The position numbers and the translations under genes are program-made. From contig JBJKPE010000210.1 in NCBI GenBank assembly GCA_046706685.1, positions 1 to 18,535 on the forward strand: a DNA stretch of 18,535 nucleotides. The letters are read 5' to 3'. Below, piece after piece: positions 1-7,119 of the stretch. Source of the DNA: JARRRD01 sp046706685. Its GTDB lineage: Bacteria > Nitrospirota > Thermodesulfovibrionia > Thermodesulfovibrionales > UBA6898. The notes beneath the pieces are model-generated. The model was given only the letters and a program-made list of their open reading frames with translations, did not search any database and had not been told where the DNA came from. How positions within the stretch are numbered: position 1 is the first letter of the stretch; each line of letters begins with the position of its first letter.

Positions 1-125
1 GAAGCGAGCGGTCCTGGGACTTCCTTTACGGCATGCTCTACGCCTACTTCTCTTTCTTCGGCCTTTTCTGGATCTTCCCCTGGGCCGTGCTCACCGTCAG
101 GTCGCGCTCATGGATGACGAGGTGA
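1..125 (+). CDS. C-terminal end of a membrane glycosyltransferase (GT2, hyaluronan/chitin synthase-like), partial
   Basis: The frame beginning at base 3 is open to a TGA at 123-125 and gives a 40-residue tail. It is rich in aromatic residues (YGMLYAYFSFFGLFWIFPWA), followed by TVRSRSWMTR and the stop. A hydrophobic aromatic helix ending in a Pro-Trp turn and then a basic W-x-T-R terminus is how many processive family-2 glycosyltransferases (hyaluronan synthase, NodC and related enzymes) end in the membrane. The other two forward frames are less protein-like. The 5' part lies outside the window, so catalytic motifs cannot be checked, and another polytopic membrane protein is possible. Confidence 0.5.
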   Translation, partial: SERSWDFLYGMLYAYFSFFGLFWIFPWAVLTVRSRSWMTR

Positions 126-160
126 GATCCTTCTGAGACATCGTTTTCCACCCGACGCGC

Positions 161-197
161 AAGCCCGTTCTGTGTTATGTATAATTTAGCCGGGCTT
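161..197 (+). terminator. Possible terminator hairpin after the glycosyltransferase fragment
   Basis: AAGCCCG (161-167) and CGGGCTT (191-197) are exact inverted repeats, 7 bp, separated by 23 nt and followed by only a short T-rich stretch. The position 36 nt after the stop at 125 suits a terminator. The long loop and weak U-tract make this tentative. Confidence 0.3.
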
Positions 198-314
198 TTG
201 TCACTTCGCCAGAATGAACTTTTTTGCCCGGAGTCATCGCGAGTTGAAGGATTTTTATGCAGAATCGCACAGTTGCGATGTTTTTTGATGTCATCGAACA
301 AGAAAGGAAGACTC

Positions 315-509
315 ATGAAGCTTTATCCAAAAGGGACAGCTTTGCTGACGCTTGATTTCGCTGTTGCAATCATCCCGAATGCATCCAAAGCCGTGGAATT
401 TGCCCGAAAGAGACAATTTCAAATTATCCATGGATTTTCCGAAGGCTATCCTGAAGTTCCGGATATTGACACCCCATTTAAGCGAGTGCAGCGCAGGGGG
501 AATGATTGA
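315..509 (+). CDS. Possible small ORF of 64 residues, unrecognised
   Basis: An ATG at 315 is preceded by a purine-rich AAGGAAG (about 303-309) at usable spacing. The frame runs 64 codons and its stop overlaps the MFS start. The product (starts MKLYPKGTAL, ends RRGND) has no motif I recognise and is not clearly membrane or secreted. The same frame stays open back to an ATG at 177, but that part reads through the hairpin at 161-197. All of 126-505 may simply be non-coding or a decayed repeat. Confidence 0.2.
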   Translation: MKLYPKGTALLTLDFAVAIIPNASKAVEFARKRQFQIIHGFSEGYPEVPDIDTPFKRVQRRGND

Positions 510-1810
510 GGCCGGAGGACTCCCAGGAAACATTGCAACAAGCCGAGGCGAATAGCGCGGGGCTGCCCCCTTCCACTGGATGGCGCAACACGTTTTCCGC
601 CCTGCGCAACCCGAATTACCGTTACTTTTATTCGGGGCAAAGCATTTCCCTGATCGGCACCTGGACCCGTACGGCTGCCTTAGGCTGGGTTGCCTTTCAG
701 TTCACCCACTCGGAATTTTTGCTGGGTCTTGTTTTCATGCTAAATTCCCTGCCTATTTTCCTTTTCGCCGTGTATGCCGGTTCTCTGGCCGATCGTATTC
801 CCAAAATCAGGATTTTTACCTTGACGAGCTGGTTTTCATTGCTCTCTTCATTAATTCTGGCCGTCATGTTGTTCCGCGGCCCTGTCCATATTGGATATCT
901 CATGATCTTTTCCGCCCTTTGGGGGTTATCGATCGCCTTTGAGATGCCGTCCCGGCAGAGCCTCATGGTGGAACTGGTGGGCAAAAAAGATTTGGTGAAC
1001 GCCATAGCGCTGAACAGCGCCATGGTGAATTCGACCCGGGTTATCGGTCCCGCCATTGGAGGTCTTTTACTGGCTTCCTTCGGGGCTGCCTGGTGCTTTC
1101 TTCTGGATGCCATAAGTTATATGGCGGTTCTCTACGCACTTCACAGGATCCAGCTGCCCGCGTCGCACTACGCGCCCAAGAAGGTAAAAGCCGACTGGAA
1201 ATATACTTTGGAAGGCTTCAAATATCTAAAAACACATTCCACTATAGCCCAGGCGGTAACCCTGCTTTTCATCATGGGACTGGGAGGCTGGGCCTACCAA
1301 TCCCAGCTGTCCGCCTTCGTGGTAACCCAGTTGCATATGGGTGCCCAGGGATATGGATGGCTTTTGGCCCTGAATGGCCTCGGCGCCTGTACCGCCGCTT
1401 TATTCGTCGCCTCCCAGGGGTCCAGTATCGTCCGCGTTAAAACACTTTATGCCGGCGCGGGCATGTATGGAGCGTTCATCATTCTTTTCGGTTTCATGCG
1501 TCAACCGGTCGGAGCGGCCTTCCTGCTTTTCTTTGCCGGGTTCGGCATCATCTTATTTTTCTCCATCGGAAACAGCATTATCCAGACCCAATCCCCTGAT
1601 CACCTACGGGGCAGACTGATGGGCATCTGGGCCCTGGTCTTCGGCGGGAGCATGCCTATCGGAAGCTTTTGGATGGGCGCAGTCGCCCAAAGGATTGGTT
1701 CGGGCCACGCCTTGCAGGCGGGCGGCTTTTTCTGCGCCCTGGGGGCTACCACCGTCTATTTTTTAGGCCGAAAAAACATTGGGACCCCTATGGAGAGAGA
1801 AAACGTCTGA
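506..1810 (+). CDS. MFS transporter, EntS-like / transmembrane secretion effector family
   Basis: A 434-residue polytopic inner-membrane protein, expected to have about 12 helices and act as a proton-driven exporter of small molecules. Known EntS-type relatives export siderophores or drugs. The MFS motif A between helices 2 and 3 is visible as GSLADRIPKIRI (residues 92-103). The N-terminal FSALRNPNYRYFYSGQSIS-type stretch followed by TRTAALGWVAFQ is typical of the MFS_3 (PF05977) group, as is the second-half QSPDHLRGRLMGIW loop. The start is a TTG at 506 after GCAGGGGG, with an in-frame TGA just upstream. A second TTG at 533 (after AGGA) would remove only nine residues. No partner protein, TolC-like gene or regulator lies next to it, so the substrate is unknown. 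Arginine codons are mainly CGN, while the downstream genes favour AGG, which hints at a different origin. Confidence 0.85.
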   Translation: MRPEDSQETLQQAEANSAGLPPSTGWRNTFSALRNPNYRYFYSGQSISLIGTWTRTAALGWVAFQFTHSEFLLGLVFMLNSLPIFLFAVYAGSLADRIPKIRIFTLTSWFSLLSSLILAVMLFRGPVHIGYLMIFSALWGLSIAFEMPSRQSLMVELVGKKDLVNAIALNSAMVNSTRVIGPAIGGLLLASFGAAWCFLLDAISYMAVLYALHRIQLPASHYAPKKVKADWKYTLEGFKYLKTHSTIAQAVTLLFIMGLGGWAYQSQLSAFVVTQLHMGAQGYGWLLALNGLGACTAALFVASQGSSIVRVKTLYAGAGMYGAFIILFGFMRQPVGAAFLLFFAGFGIILFFSIGNSIIQTQSPDHLRGRLMGIWALVFGGSMPIGSFWMGAVAQRIGSGHALQAGGFFCALGATTVYFLGRKNIGTPMERENV

Positions 1811-2110
1811 AACCGCGGCGATTGACTGCTGCAAGTGTGCTTTTTGCGATACGGACAACAGGAGACATGATTACCTAAGTGCTTTTACATCAGTCATATC
1901 GGCAAAATAGACCACTTCAACCTCCTCCCGTTTTCATGACTGCCGGCCGCGGTATGCGGCTCTAATCAAAAGATAGATCATTAAGGAACGCTCTGCAAAC
2001 ATTCGGTTTTCTGTTTGCCGGCACGAAGTCGATATAGAGGACCGGCGGTGAAAACCGGATCATGCAAAGCCGCTCGCTGAAGTCCCACTTCCTCAAAAAA
2101 ACCTTGTTCT

Positions 2111-2222
2111 GATGAAATATTGGTCTGCTTTGAATTAAAATAAGTTTTCATGGTGGTGTCCATTTTTGATGATCCCGGAGGGCCGTGAATCCGACTAAAT
2201 CCTGTGACGTTACGTGATCGGC
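2111..2222 (+). repeat. Direct repeat, upstream copy (leader and first codons of mnmG)
   Basis: This stretch aligns by hand with 4997-5110, with about 95 of 114 columns identical and two single-base gaps. The best conserved blocks are ATTAAAATAA, GGTGTCCATTT, GATCCCGGAGGG and CCGACTAAATCCT. It carries the same Shine-Dalgarno block and GTG as the true mnmG start and lies about 70 bp before the uup start. Confidence 0.85.
2185..2222 (+). pseudogene. Frameshifted 5' remnant of mnmG
   Basis: From the GTG at 2185 the frame reads VNPTKSCDVT and stops. The intact gene at 5072 begins MNPTKSYDVIVIGAG. One base is missing after GACGTTA compared with the intact copy, which shifts the frame to a TGA at 2215-2217. 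Similarity fades soon after the Ile-Gly codons, so only about a dozen codons are recognisable. SYDVIVIG belongs to the FAD-binding start of MnmG proteins generally, so the coding part most likely came from mnmG itself and not from an unrelated intergenic repeat. Confidence 0.7.
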
Positions 2223-2298
2223 ACTGCCCTGACTTTATATGTTTCAACAGCATGCAAGTCGTAATGAACTTCTTGATCTAATTCTTTCGAGGTGAAAC

Positions 2299-4203
2299 GT
2301 GGCATTGGTGAGTCTGCAGGAGGTGAGGATCGCCTTCGGGGGGCCTGACCTGCTCGACGGGGTTACCCTCCAGATCGAGCGGGGGGAACGCGTATGCCTT
2401 GTCGGCAGAAACGGCGCAGGTAAATCCACGCTCCTCAAGATCGTGGCCGGCGGGCTCACCCCCGATTCGGGCGAGATCATAAAGTCAAGAGGCGCGCGGG
2501 TCGCATCTCTGGAACAGGAAGTGCCCCTGGATATGCCCGGAACGGTCTTCGACGTCGTATCTGAAGGACTCGGCGGCATTGTCGACCTGCTATCCGAATA
2601 TCACTCCCTTGGCCGCAGCCTCGCCATGGGGGACAACCCGGGCATTATCGCAGACCTCGAACGGGTGCAGCATCTTATCGAGTCCTCGGGCGGATGGCAG
2701 ACACAGCAGCGGGTCGAGACGGTCCTTTCCCGCCTCGGCCTTGACCCTGACGCTGCCGCGGCCGGACTCTCCGGCGGCTACAAAAGAAGGGTCCTTCTGG
2801 CGCGGGCGCTGGTGAACGAGCCGGACCTTCTGCTTCTGGATGAGCCCACGAACCACCTCGACATCGAATCGATAGGCTGGCTCGAGGAATTTCTCCTGCA
2901 ATTCCGGGGCGCCATACTCTTCATAACCCACGACCGGAGGTTTCTCCAGACCCTCGCGACGCGCATAATCGAACTTGACCGCGGGCGAGTCACCGACTGG
3001 CCCGGCGATTACAAGACCTACCTGGCCAGAAGGCAGGCGGAACTTGACGCGGAGGCCGTCCACAACTCGCTCTTCGACAAGAAGCTCGCCAGGGAGGAGG
3101 CCTGGATACGGCAGGGGATCAAGGCCCGCCGCACTCGCAACGAAGGAAGGGTCAGGGCATTGAAAGAACTGAGGAGGGAGCGGTCGGCAAGGCGCGAACA
3201 GACAGGGTCTGCCGAGATGAGGCTGAACGAGGCCGAAAGATCGGGCAGGCTGGTCCTTGAGGCCAAAGGGATAGGGCATAGCTATGCGGGCCGGCCTGTG
3301 ATCAGCGATTTCTCCACGGTCATCATGAGGGGCGACAAGATCGGAATCATCGGCCCCAACGGCTCGGGTAAGACGACCCTGCTCAATATTCTGCTCGGCT
3401 CGCTAAGCTCCCTTCGCGGTTCCGTGCGCATGGGCACCCGCCTCGAAGTCGCTTATTTTGACCAGCACCGGGCGCAGCTGGATGACGAAAAATCCGTCAG
3501 GGACAACGTCGGAGACGGCTATGACAACGTGACGGTCAACGGCAGGACGAGGCACATAATAGGCTACCTGGAGGATTTCCTTTTCCCTCCTGAAAAATCG
3601 CGTTCTCCGGTAAAGGTCCTTTCCGGCGGGGAGAGAAACCGCGCACTTTTGGCGAAGCTCTTCACGAAGCCCTCGAACGTGCTGGTGCTGGATGAACCGA
3701 CGAACGATCTGGATGCCGACACCCTGGAACTTCTGGAAGAGATGCTGATGGAATACCAGGGCACAGTCCTCCTGGTGAGTCACGACAGGGAGTTTCTGAA
3801 TAACATCGTCACCAGCACGATAGTTTTTGAAGGCGACGGAAGGCTCATCGAATATGTGGGAGGCTATGACGACTGGCTCCAGCAGCGCGGTGCTTCATTC
3901 ACGGGAGATACAGAGAAGGCGAAAAAGAAGGAAAAGCCGGAAAAGTCCCGGCCGCAGCGGGAGCGTCTGCGCACCCTGACATTCAGGGAGAAAAAGGAGC
4001 TCGAAGAGCTGCCTGCTCTGATCGAATCCATGGAGGCGGAGCGGGCGGGCCTCTATGAGACACTCGCGGACCCCGACTTCTACAGACAGGACGGAAGCAG
4101 GATTCCGGGAGTCAGGGCGAGGATCGAGGAACTCGACGGGGAGATCCCGGCGGCATACGAGCGCTGGGAGTCACTGGAATCCATCCCGAAAGGACGGGAG
4201 TGA
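2299..4203 (+). CDS. uup: ABC-F ATPase Uup
   Basis: A 634-residue soluble protein with two ABC cassettes and no membrane domain. Cassette 1 has Walker A GRNGAGKS (36-43), signature LSGGYKRR (157-164), Walker B LLLLDEPTNHLD (177-188) and H-loop His211. Cassette 2 has GPNGSGKT (352-359), LSGGERNR (441-448), DEPTNDLD (465-472) and His495. The linker at about 261-299 carries the charged WIRQGIKARRTRNEGRVRAL block typical of Uup. The lysine-rich C-terminal region (about 540-634) matches the Uup coiled-coil domain that binds nucleic acid. ABC-F proteins act at the ribosomal E/P-tRNA site, and Uup is also linked to branched-DNA stability and transposon excision. The start is a GTG with GAGGTG 4-5 nt upstream. 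It is the first gene of a same-strand cluster, with 32 bp to the YwbE gene. Confidence 0.93.
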   Translation: MALVSLQEVRIAFGGPDLLDGVTLQIERGERVCLVGRNGAGKSTLLKIVAGGLTPDSGEIIKSRGARVASLEQEVPLDMPGTVFDVVSEGLGGIVDLLSEYHSLGRSLAMGDNPGIIADLERVQHLIESSGGWQTQQRVETVLSRLGLDPDAAAAGLSGGYKRRVLLARALVNEPDLLLLDEPTNHLDIESIGWLEEFLLQFRGAILFITHDRRFLQTLATRIIELDRGRVTDWPGDYKTYLARRQAELDAEAVHNSLFDKKLAREEAWIRQGIKARRTRNEGRVRALKELRRERSARREQTGSAEMRLNEAERSGRLVLEAKGIGHSYAGRPVISDFSTVIMRGDKIGIIGPNGSGKTTLLNILLGSLSSLRGSVRMGTRLEVAYFDQHRAQLDDEKSVRDNVGDGYDNVTVNGRTRHIIGYLEDFLFPPEKSRSPVKVLSGGERNRALLAKLFTKPSNVLVLDEPTNDLDADTLELLEEMLMEYQGTVLLVSHDREFLNNIVTSTIVFEGDGRLIEYVGGYDDWLQQRGASFTGDTEKAKKKEKPEKSRPQRERLRTLTFREKKELEELPALIESMEAERAGLYETLADPDFYRQDGSRIPGVRARIEELDGEIPAAYERWESLESIPKGRE

Positions 4204-4235
4204 GAAATATTCCGGCTTCGGAGGGAGGCTAAGGC

Positions 4236-4433
4236 ATGAATGGGACGAGAAGGTGCGACATAAGACCGGGACTTCGTGTTTCGATCGTACTGAAAAAGGA
4301 CCAGCGGACGGGGAAACTGACGGAGGGGATAGTAAGAGATATACTGACCAGTTCGCCGACCCATCCGCACGGGATCAAGGTGCGTCTTGAAAACGGCGAT
4401 GTTGGACGCGTAAAGGAGATTTTTTGTGCATAG
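4236..4433 (+). CDS. ywbE: YwbE family protein (DUF2196)
   Basis: A 65-residue protein. KKDQRTGKLTEG (20-31) and SSPTHPHGIKVRLENGDVGR (39-58) are the two hallmark blocks of the YwbE family, found widely in bacteria without an established biochemical role. The short beta-rich sequence, with Gly turns and a VGRVKEI end, looks like a small SH3/KOW-type barrel, so RNA or ribosome binding is a reasonable inference. AGGGAGG (4222-4228) sits 7 nt before the ATG. Its end overlaps the next gene by 8 bp, suggesting translational coupling, and it follows uup by 32 bp. Confidence 0.9.
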   Translation: MNGTRRCDIRPGLRVSIVLKKDQRTGKLTEGIVRDILTSSPTHPHGIKVRLENGDVGRVKEIFCA

Positions 4434-4971
4434 AGGATACATGGCAAAAAAAGGGAAAGTTGACAGGGAGAAAGTCGTCAGAAAACCTTCTGATAAAGGC
4501 AGGCGAAGCGTTGCTTCCGCGAAGCCGGAAGGGTATTCTGATGAGGGACCGGCCGAACTTCAGGAAGGCCAAAGCGTGGAATTGCTGATCGGCGGCCGGA
4601 CCGATATCGGCTACATAGCGCTTATCGACAAATCACGGGAGGGCCTGCTTTACAAGAACGAGGTGTTTCAGACCTTAAGGAAAGGGCAGCATATTGCAGG
4701 ATTCATCAAGAAGGTGCGGGACGACGGCAAGATCGATCTCTGCCTTCAAAAACCGGGACCCGAAAAGGTCGATGATATCGCGGCAAAGATTATCGACAAA
4801 CTGAAGGCCGGGGGCGGATTTATTGCCCTGAGCGATAAGACGCCGTCTGAGGTTATCTACAGCCTCTTCGGCGCAAGCAAGAAGACATATAAAAAGGCGA
4901 TAGGCGCTCTTTACAGGAAAAGGATCATCATCATAGAGGATGCCGGCATAAGGCTCGCCGGGAGAGATTAG
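4426..4971 (+). CDS. S1-domain / winged-helix RNA-binding protein, shortened CvfB (YitL)-like
   Basis: A 181-residue product. After a basic, probably disordered N-terminus (1-45) comes an S1-like barrel (about 48-108) with ELLIGGRTDIGYIALI and the CvfB-typical LLYKNEVFQTLRKGQ and IKKVRDDGKIDL. The C-terminal winged helix (about 115-176) has FIALSDKTPSEVIYSLFGAS and KKAIGALYRKR. CvfB homologues are usually near 280 residues with extra N-terminal S1-like domains, and these are absent here. CvfB binds RNA and affects virulence-gene expression in Staphylococcus; the role here is unknown. Start choice: GTG 4426 has AAAGGAGA about 7 nt upstream and overlaps the YwbE stop, while ATG 4441 (5 codons later) has AGAGGA at shorter spacing. 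Either works. The gap to mnmG is 100 bp. Confidence 0.82.
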   Translation: MHRGYMAKKGKVDREKVVRKPSDKGRRSVASAKPEGYSDEGPAELQEGQSVELLIGGRTDIGYIALIDKSREGLLYKNEVFQTLRKGQHIAGFIKKVRDDGKIDLCLQKPGPEKVDDIAAKIIDKLKAGGGFIALSDKTPSEVIYSLFGASKKTYKKAIGALYRKRIIIIEDAGIRLAGRD

Positions 4972-4996
4972 ATAGGGCGCGACGTAACATGCTCCT

Positions 4997-5110
4997 GGTG
5001 AAATATTAAGGCGCTTTGGATTAAAATAAATTTTCGTAGCGGTGTCCATTTCTTATTGATCCCGGAGGGCTGTGAACCCGACTAAATCCTATGACGTTAT
5101 CGTAATCGGC
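4997..5110 (+). repeat. Direct repeat, downstream copy spanning the mnmG leader and first codons
   Basis: Partner of the copy at 2111-2222. It runs from just after the S1 gene into codon 13 of mnmG and includes GGAGGG (5064-5069) and the GTG start at 5072. A TAAAAT hexamer (5022-5027) is conserved in both copies and could be a -10 element, but no good -35 is visible. Confidence 0.85.
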
Positions 5111-6949
5111 GCGGGCCATGCCGGCTGCGAGGCGGCGCTTGCTGCCGCGCGCATGGGCATGTCCACCTGCATCTTCACGATGAACCTCGATACCATCGCA
5201 CAGATGTCCTGCAACCCCGCCATCGGGGGCCTTGCGAAAGGCCACCTGGTGAGGGAGATTGACGCCCTCGGAGGCGAGATGGCAAGGGTCACCGACAGGG
5301 CCGGCATACAGTTCCGGATGCTCAACAAGTCGAAGGGGCCGGCAGTCTGGTCCCTCAGGGCACAGGCCGACAGGCTGCTTTACAGGCTGAAGATGAGGCA
5401 GGTGCTCGAGGCCGCGGAAAACCTCGATATCAAGCAGGCCACGGCAGAAAAAATCCTTGCTGAGGACGGCAAGGTAACGGGGGTTCTCACATCACTCGGC
5501 ATCTTCTACGGCGCGTCCTGCATAATCGTCACCACAGGCACGTTCCTGAAGGGGTTGATGCATGTGGGCCATGAGAGTTTTGCCTCGGGCAGGGCGGGTG
5601 AGTTTCCTTCGATAGGCCTGGCGGATTGTCTGGCTGGACTGGGACTGAGGCTCGGACGCCTGAAGACCGGGACCCCTCCGCGCCTTGATGCGAAGACCAT
5701 AGATTTCTCCCGGACCGAGGCCCAGTGGGGAGACGATCCGCCGGTGCCCTTTTCTCACAGCACTCTCAGGATCGACAACCCCCAGCTCCCCTGCTATATA
5801 ACCTATACGAACCAGGAGACCCACAGGATCATCAAGGAGAACATAGCCCTTTCCGCTATGTACAGCGGGAAGATAACAGGCATCGGCCCCAGATACTGTC
5901 CCTCCGTAGAGGACAAGGTGATCCGCTTCTTCGAAAGGGACAGGCACCAGGTCTTTCTCGAACCCGACGGCCTCGACACTAATGAATATTACGCCAACGG
6001 CGTATCGACAAGCCTGCCCCTCGATATCCAGCTGCGGTTTGTGAGAACAATACCCGGCCTCGAAGTGGCCGAAATAATGAGACCCGCCTACGCCATCGAA
6101 TACGACTTTGTATTCCCGACCCAGTTGGGCCACTCGCTTGAGACAAAGGACATTCGCGGCCTTTTCCTTGCCGGGCAGATCAACGGGACGTCGGGGTACG
6201 AGGAGGCGGCGGCGCAGGGGTTGATGGCAGGCATCAATTCGGCCAGGGCGGTACAGGGTAGAGAGCCCCTTGTCCTTGGAAGACACGAAGCCTACATAGG
6301 TGTTTTGATAGACGACCTTGTGACCAAGGGCACGAGCGAACCCTATCGGATGTTCACTTCCAGGGCCGAGTACCGACTGCTCCTGAGGCATGACAACGCG
6401 GATATGCGGCTGATGGAAAAGGGGCATGATATCGGTCTTCTCGATGCGGACACATACGAAAACTTCAGGGCTAGAAAGGCCAGGATCGGCGAGGAACTGG
6501 AGAGGCTGCGGAAAACCAGGATCAAGCCGGCCGTGGTAAATGGCGCGCTGCGGGCCCTCGGCACATCCGAAATCAGCGAGGATGTAACCCTTGAAAGGCT
6601 TCTGAAAAGACCGGAAGTCACCTACGAAACGATAAAAAAATGCTCGCCTCCCGATGTCGAACTGGGAGAGGAGGTCGAAAGACAGGTCGAAGTCACTGTA
6701 AAATATGAGGGATATATCGCAAGGCAGCTGGAAAGCGCCGGCAAATTAGTCAGGCTTGAAGAGAAGAAGATCCCGGAAACGATCAATTATAAGTCCCTGC
6801 CCGGCATTTCGAAGGAGATCCTCTCAAAGCTCGAAGAGGTGAGGCCCGTCAACCTCGGCCAGGCAGGCAGGATACAGGGCATGACCCCCGCCGCCCTTTC
6901 GCTCATTATGGTTGCCGCAGAAAAAATGCGGCGCACCCCGAAGCTATAA
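5072..6949 (+). CDS. mnmG: tRNA uridine-5-carboxymethylaminomethyl modification enzyme MnmG (GidA)
   Basis: A 625-residue FAD protein of normal family length. With MnmE it installs the (carboxymethyl)aminomethyl group on U34 of tRNAs reading NNA/NNG codons, using methylene-tetrahydrofolate. The dinucleotide-binding loop GAGHAG is at 13-18. CNPAIGG (47-53) and GPRYCPSVEDK (272-282) hold the two conserved cysteines. Also present are TGTFLKG (155-161), GRLKTGTPPR (195-204), GTSGYEEAAAQG (372-383) and SRAEYRLLLRHDNAD (430-444). The C-terminal helical domain that contacts MnmE and tRNA is complete. The GTG start has GGAGGG two bases upstream, a short spacing. No mnmE or rsmG is nearby. The leader and first codons are duplicated upstream of uup. 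Confidence 0.97.
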   Translation: MNPTKSYDVIVIGAGHAGCEAALAAARMGMSTCIFTMNLDTIAQMSCNPAIGGLAKGHLVREIDALGGEMARVTDRAGIQFRMLNKSKGPAVWSLRAQADRLLYRLKMRQVLEAAENLDIKQATAEKILAEDGKVTGVLTSLGIFYGASCIIVTTGTFLKGLMHVGHESFASGRAGEFPSIGLADCLAGLGLRLGRLKTGTPPRLDAKTIDFSRTEAQWGDDPPVPFSHSTLRIDNPQLPCYITYTNQETHRIIKENIALSAMYSGKITGIGPRYCPSVEDKVIRFFERDRHQVFLEPDGLDTNEYYANGVSTSLPLDIQLRFVRTIPGLEVAEIMRPAYAIEYDFVFPTQLGHSLETKDIRGLFLAGQINGTSGYEEAAAQGLMAGINSARAVQGREPLVLGRHEAYIGVLIDDLVTKGTSEPYRMFTSRAEYRLLLRHDNADMRLMEKGHDIGLLDADTYENFRARKARIGEELERLRKTRIKPAVVNGALRALGTSEISEDVTLERLLKRPEVTYETIKKCSPPDVELGEEVERQVEVTVKYEGYIARQLESAGKLVRLEEKKIPETINYKSLPGISKEILSKLEEVRPVNLGQAGRIQGMTPAALSLIMVAAEKMRRTPKL

Positions 6950-6998
6950 ATAGAAGCGAGAGGCAAAAAGCCGGGAACAAACAGATTTTTCTTTCTAC

Positions 6999-7042
6999 TA
7001 TTCACTTTTTACCGTTCACCATCCACTGTTCACTATCCACGG
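6999..7042. repeat. Short imperfect TTCAC/TCCAC tandem repeat
   Basis: Between mnmG and the TPR gene there are three TTCAC words (one in a degenerate unit followed by TTTTTACC) interleaved with ATCCAC words, for example TTCACCATCCACTGTTCACT and then ATCCAC. The spacing is about 7 bases per word. This looks like a short degenerate tandem repeat of a kind I associate with intergenic DNA of Nitrospirota and related genomes. It has no coding role that I can see. Confidence 0.5.
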
Positions 7043-7057
7043 GCTGAACGGTCTTAA

Positions 7058-7073
7058 AGGGCGTATACACCCT
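7058..7073. promoter_or_regulatory. 16-bp near-perfect palindrome, possible operator upstream of the TPR gene
   Basis: AGGGCGTATACACCCT is symmetric at 14 of 16 positions around the GTATAC centre. It lies 45 bp before the TPR gene start, followed by an AT-rich TATAGTGTAATATAG stretch that could hold a -10. A dimeric regulator could bind such a site, but chance or membership of a dispersed repeat cannot be excluded. Confidence 0.25.
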
Positions 7074-7100
7074 CTGCTTGTATAGTGTAATATAGATGAG

Positions 7101-7119
7101 ATCCCGTCTGAGGCGGGAT
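7101..7119 (+). promoter_or_regulatory. Hairpin covering the ribosome binding site and start codon of the TPR gene
   Basis: ATCCCG (7101-7106) pairs exactly with CGGGAT (7114-7119), with a further CT/AG pair inside. The loop side contains the only GAGG Shine-Dalgarno candidate (7110-7113), and the 3' arm includes the first two bases of the ATG at 7118. In mRNA this would hide the initiation region. The GAGATCCCGTCTGAGGCGGGAT layout also looks like a palindromic dispersed intergenic repeat. Confidence 0.45.

Larger units (their letters stand above)
1811..2298. other. 488-bp gap between the MFS gene and uup; contains the decayed mnmG 5' copy
   Basis: I find no convincing gene here. A short GCCGC/GCGGC hairpin sits at 1946-1960 with a poor T-tract and may end the MFS transcript weakly. 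The stretch 2111-2222 is a diverged copy of the mnmG leader and start (annotated separately). The last 76 bases before uup are AT-rich and could hold its promoter, but I see no clear -35/-10 pair. Confidence 0.6.

Noticed and set aside
44..316. 90-codon minus-strand open frame at the left end
   Set aside because: It runs antisense through the glycosyltransferase tail and the hairpin at 161-197. The sequence looks like translated intergenic or repeat DNA.
5492..6427. 311-codon minus-strand open frame inside mnmG
   Set aside because: It is antisense to conserved MnmG motifs and has no ribosome site or family resemblance.
6950..6995. Terminator after mnmG
   Set aside because: Only a 3-bp GGC/GCC stem precedes the T-rich stretch near 6983-6996, which is too weak to call.
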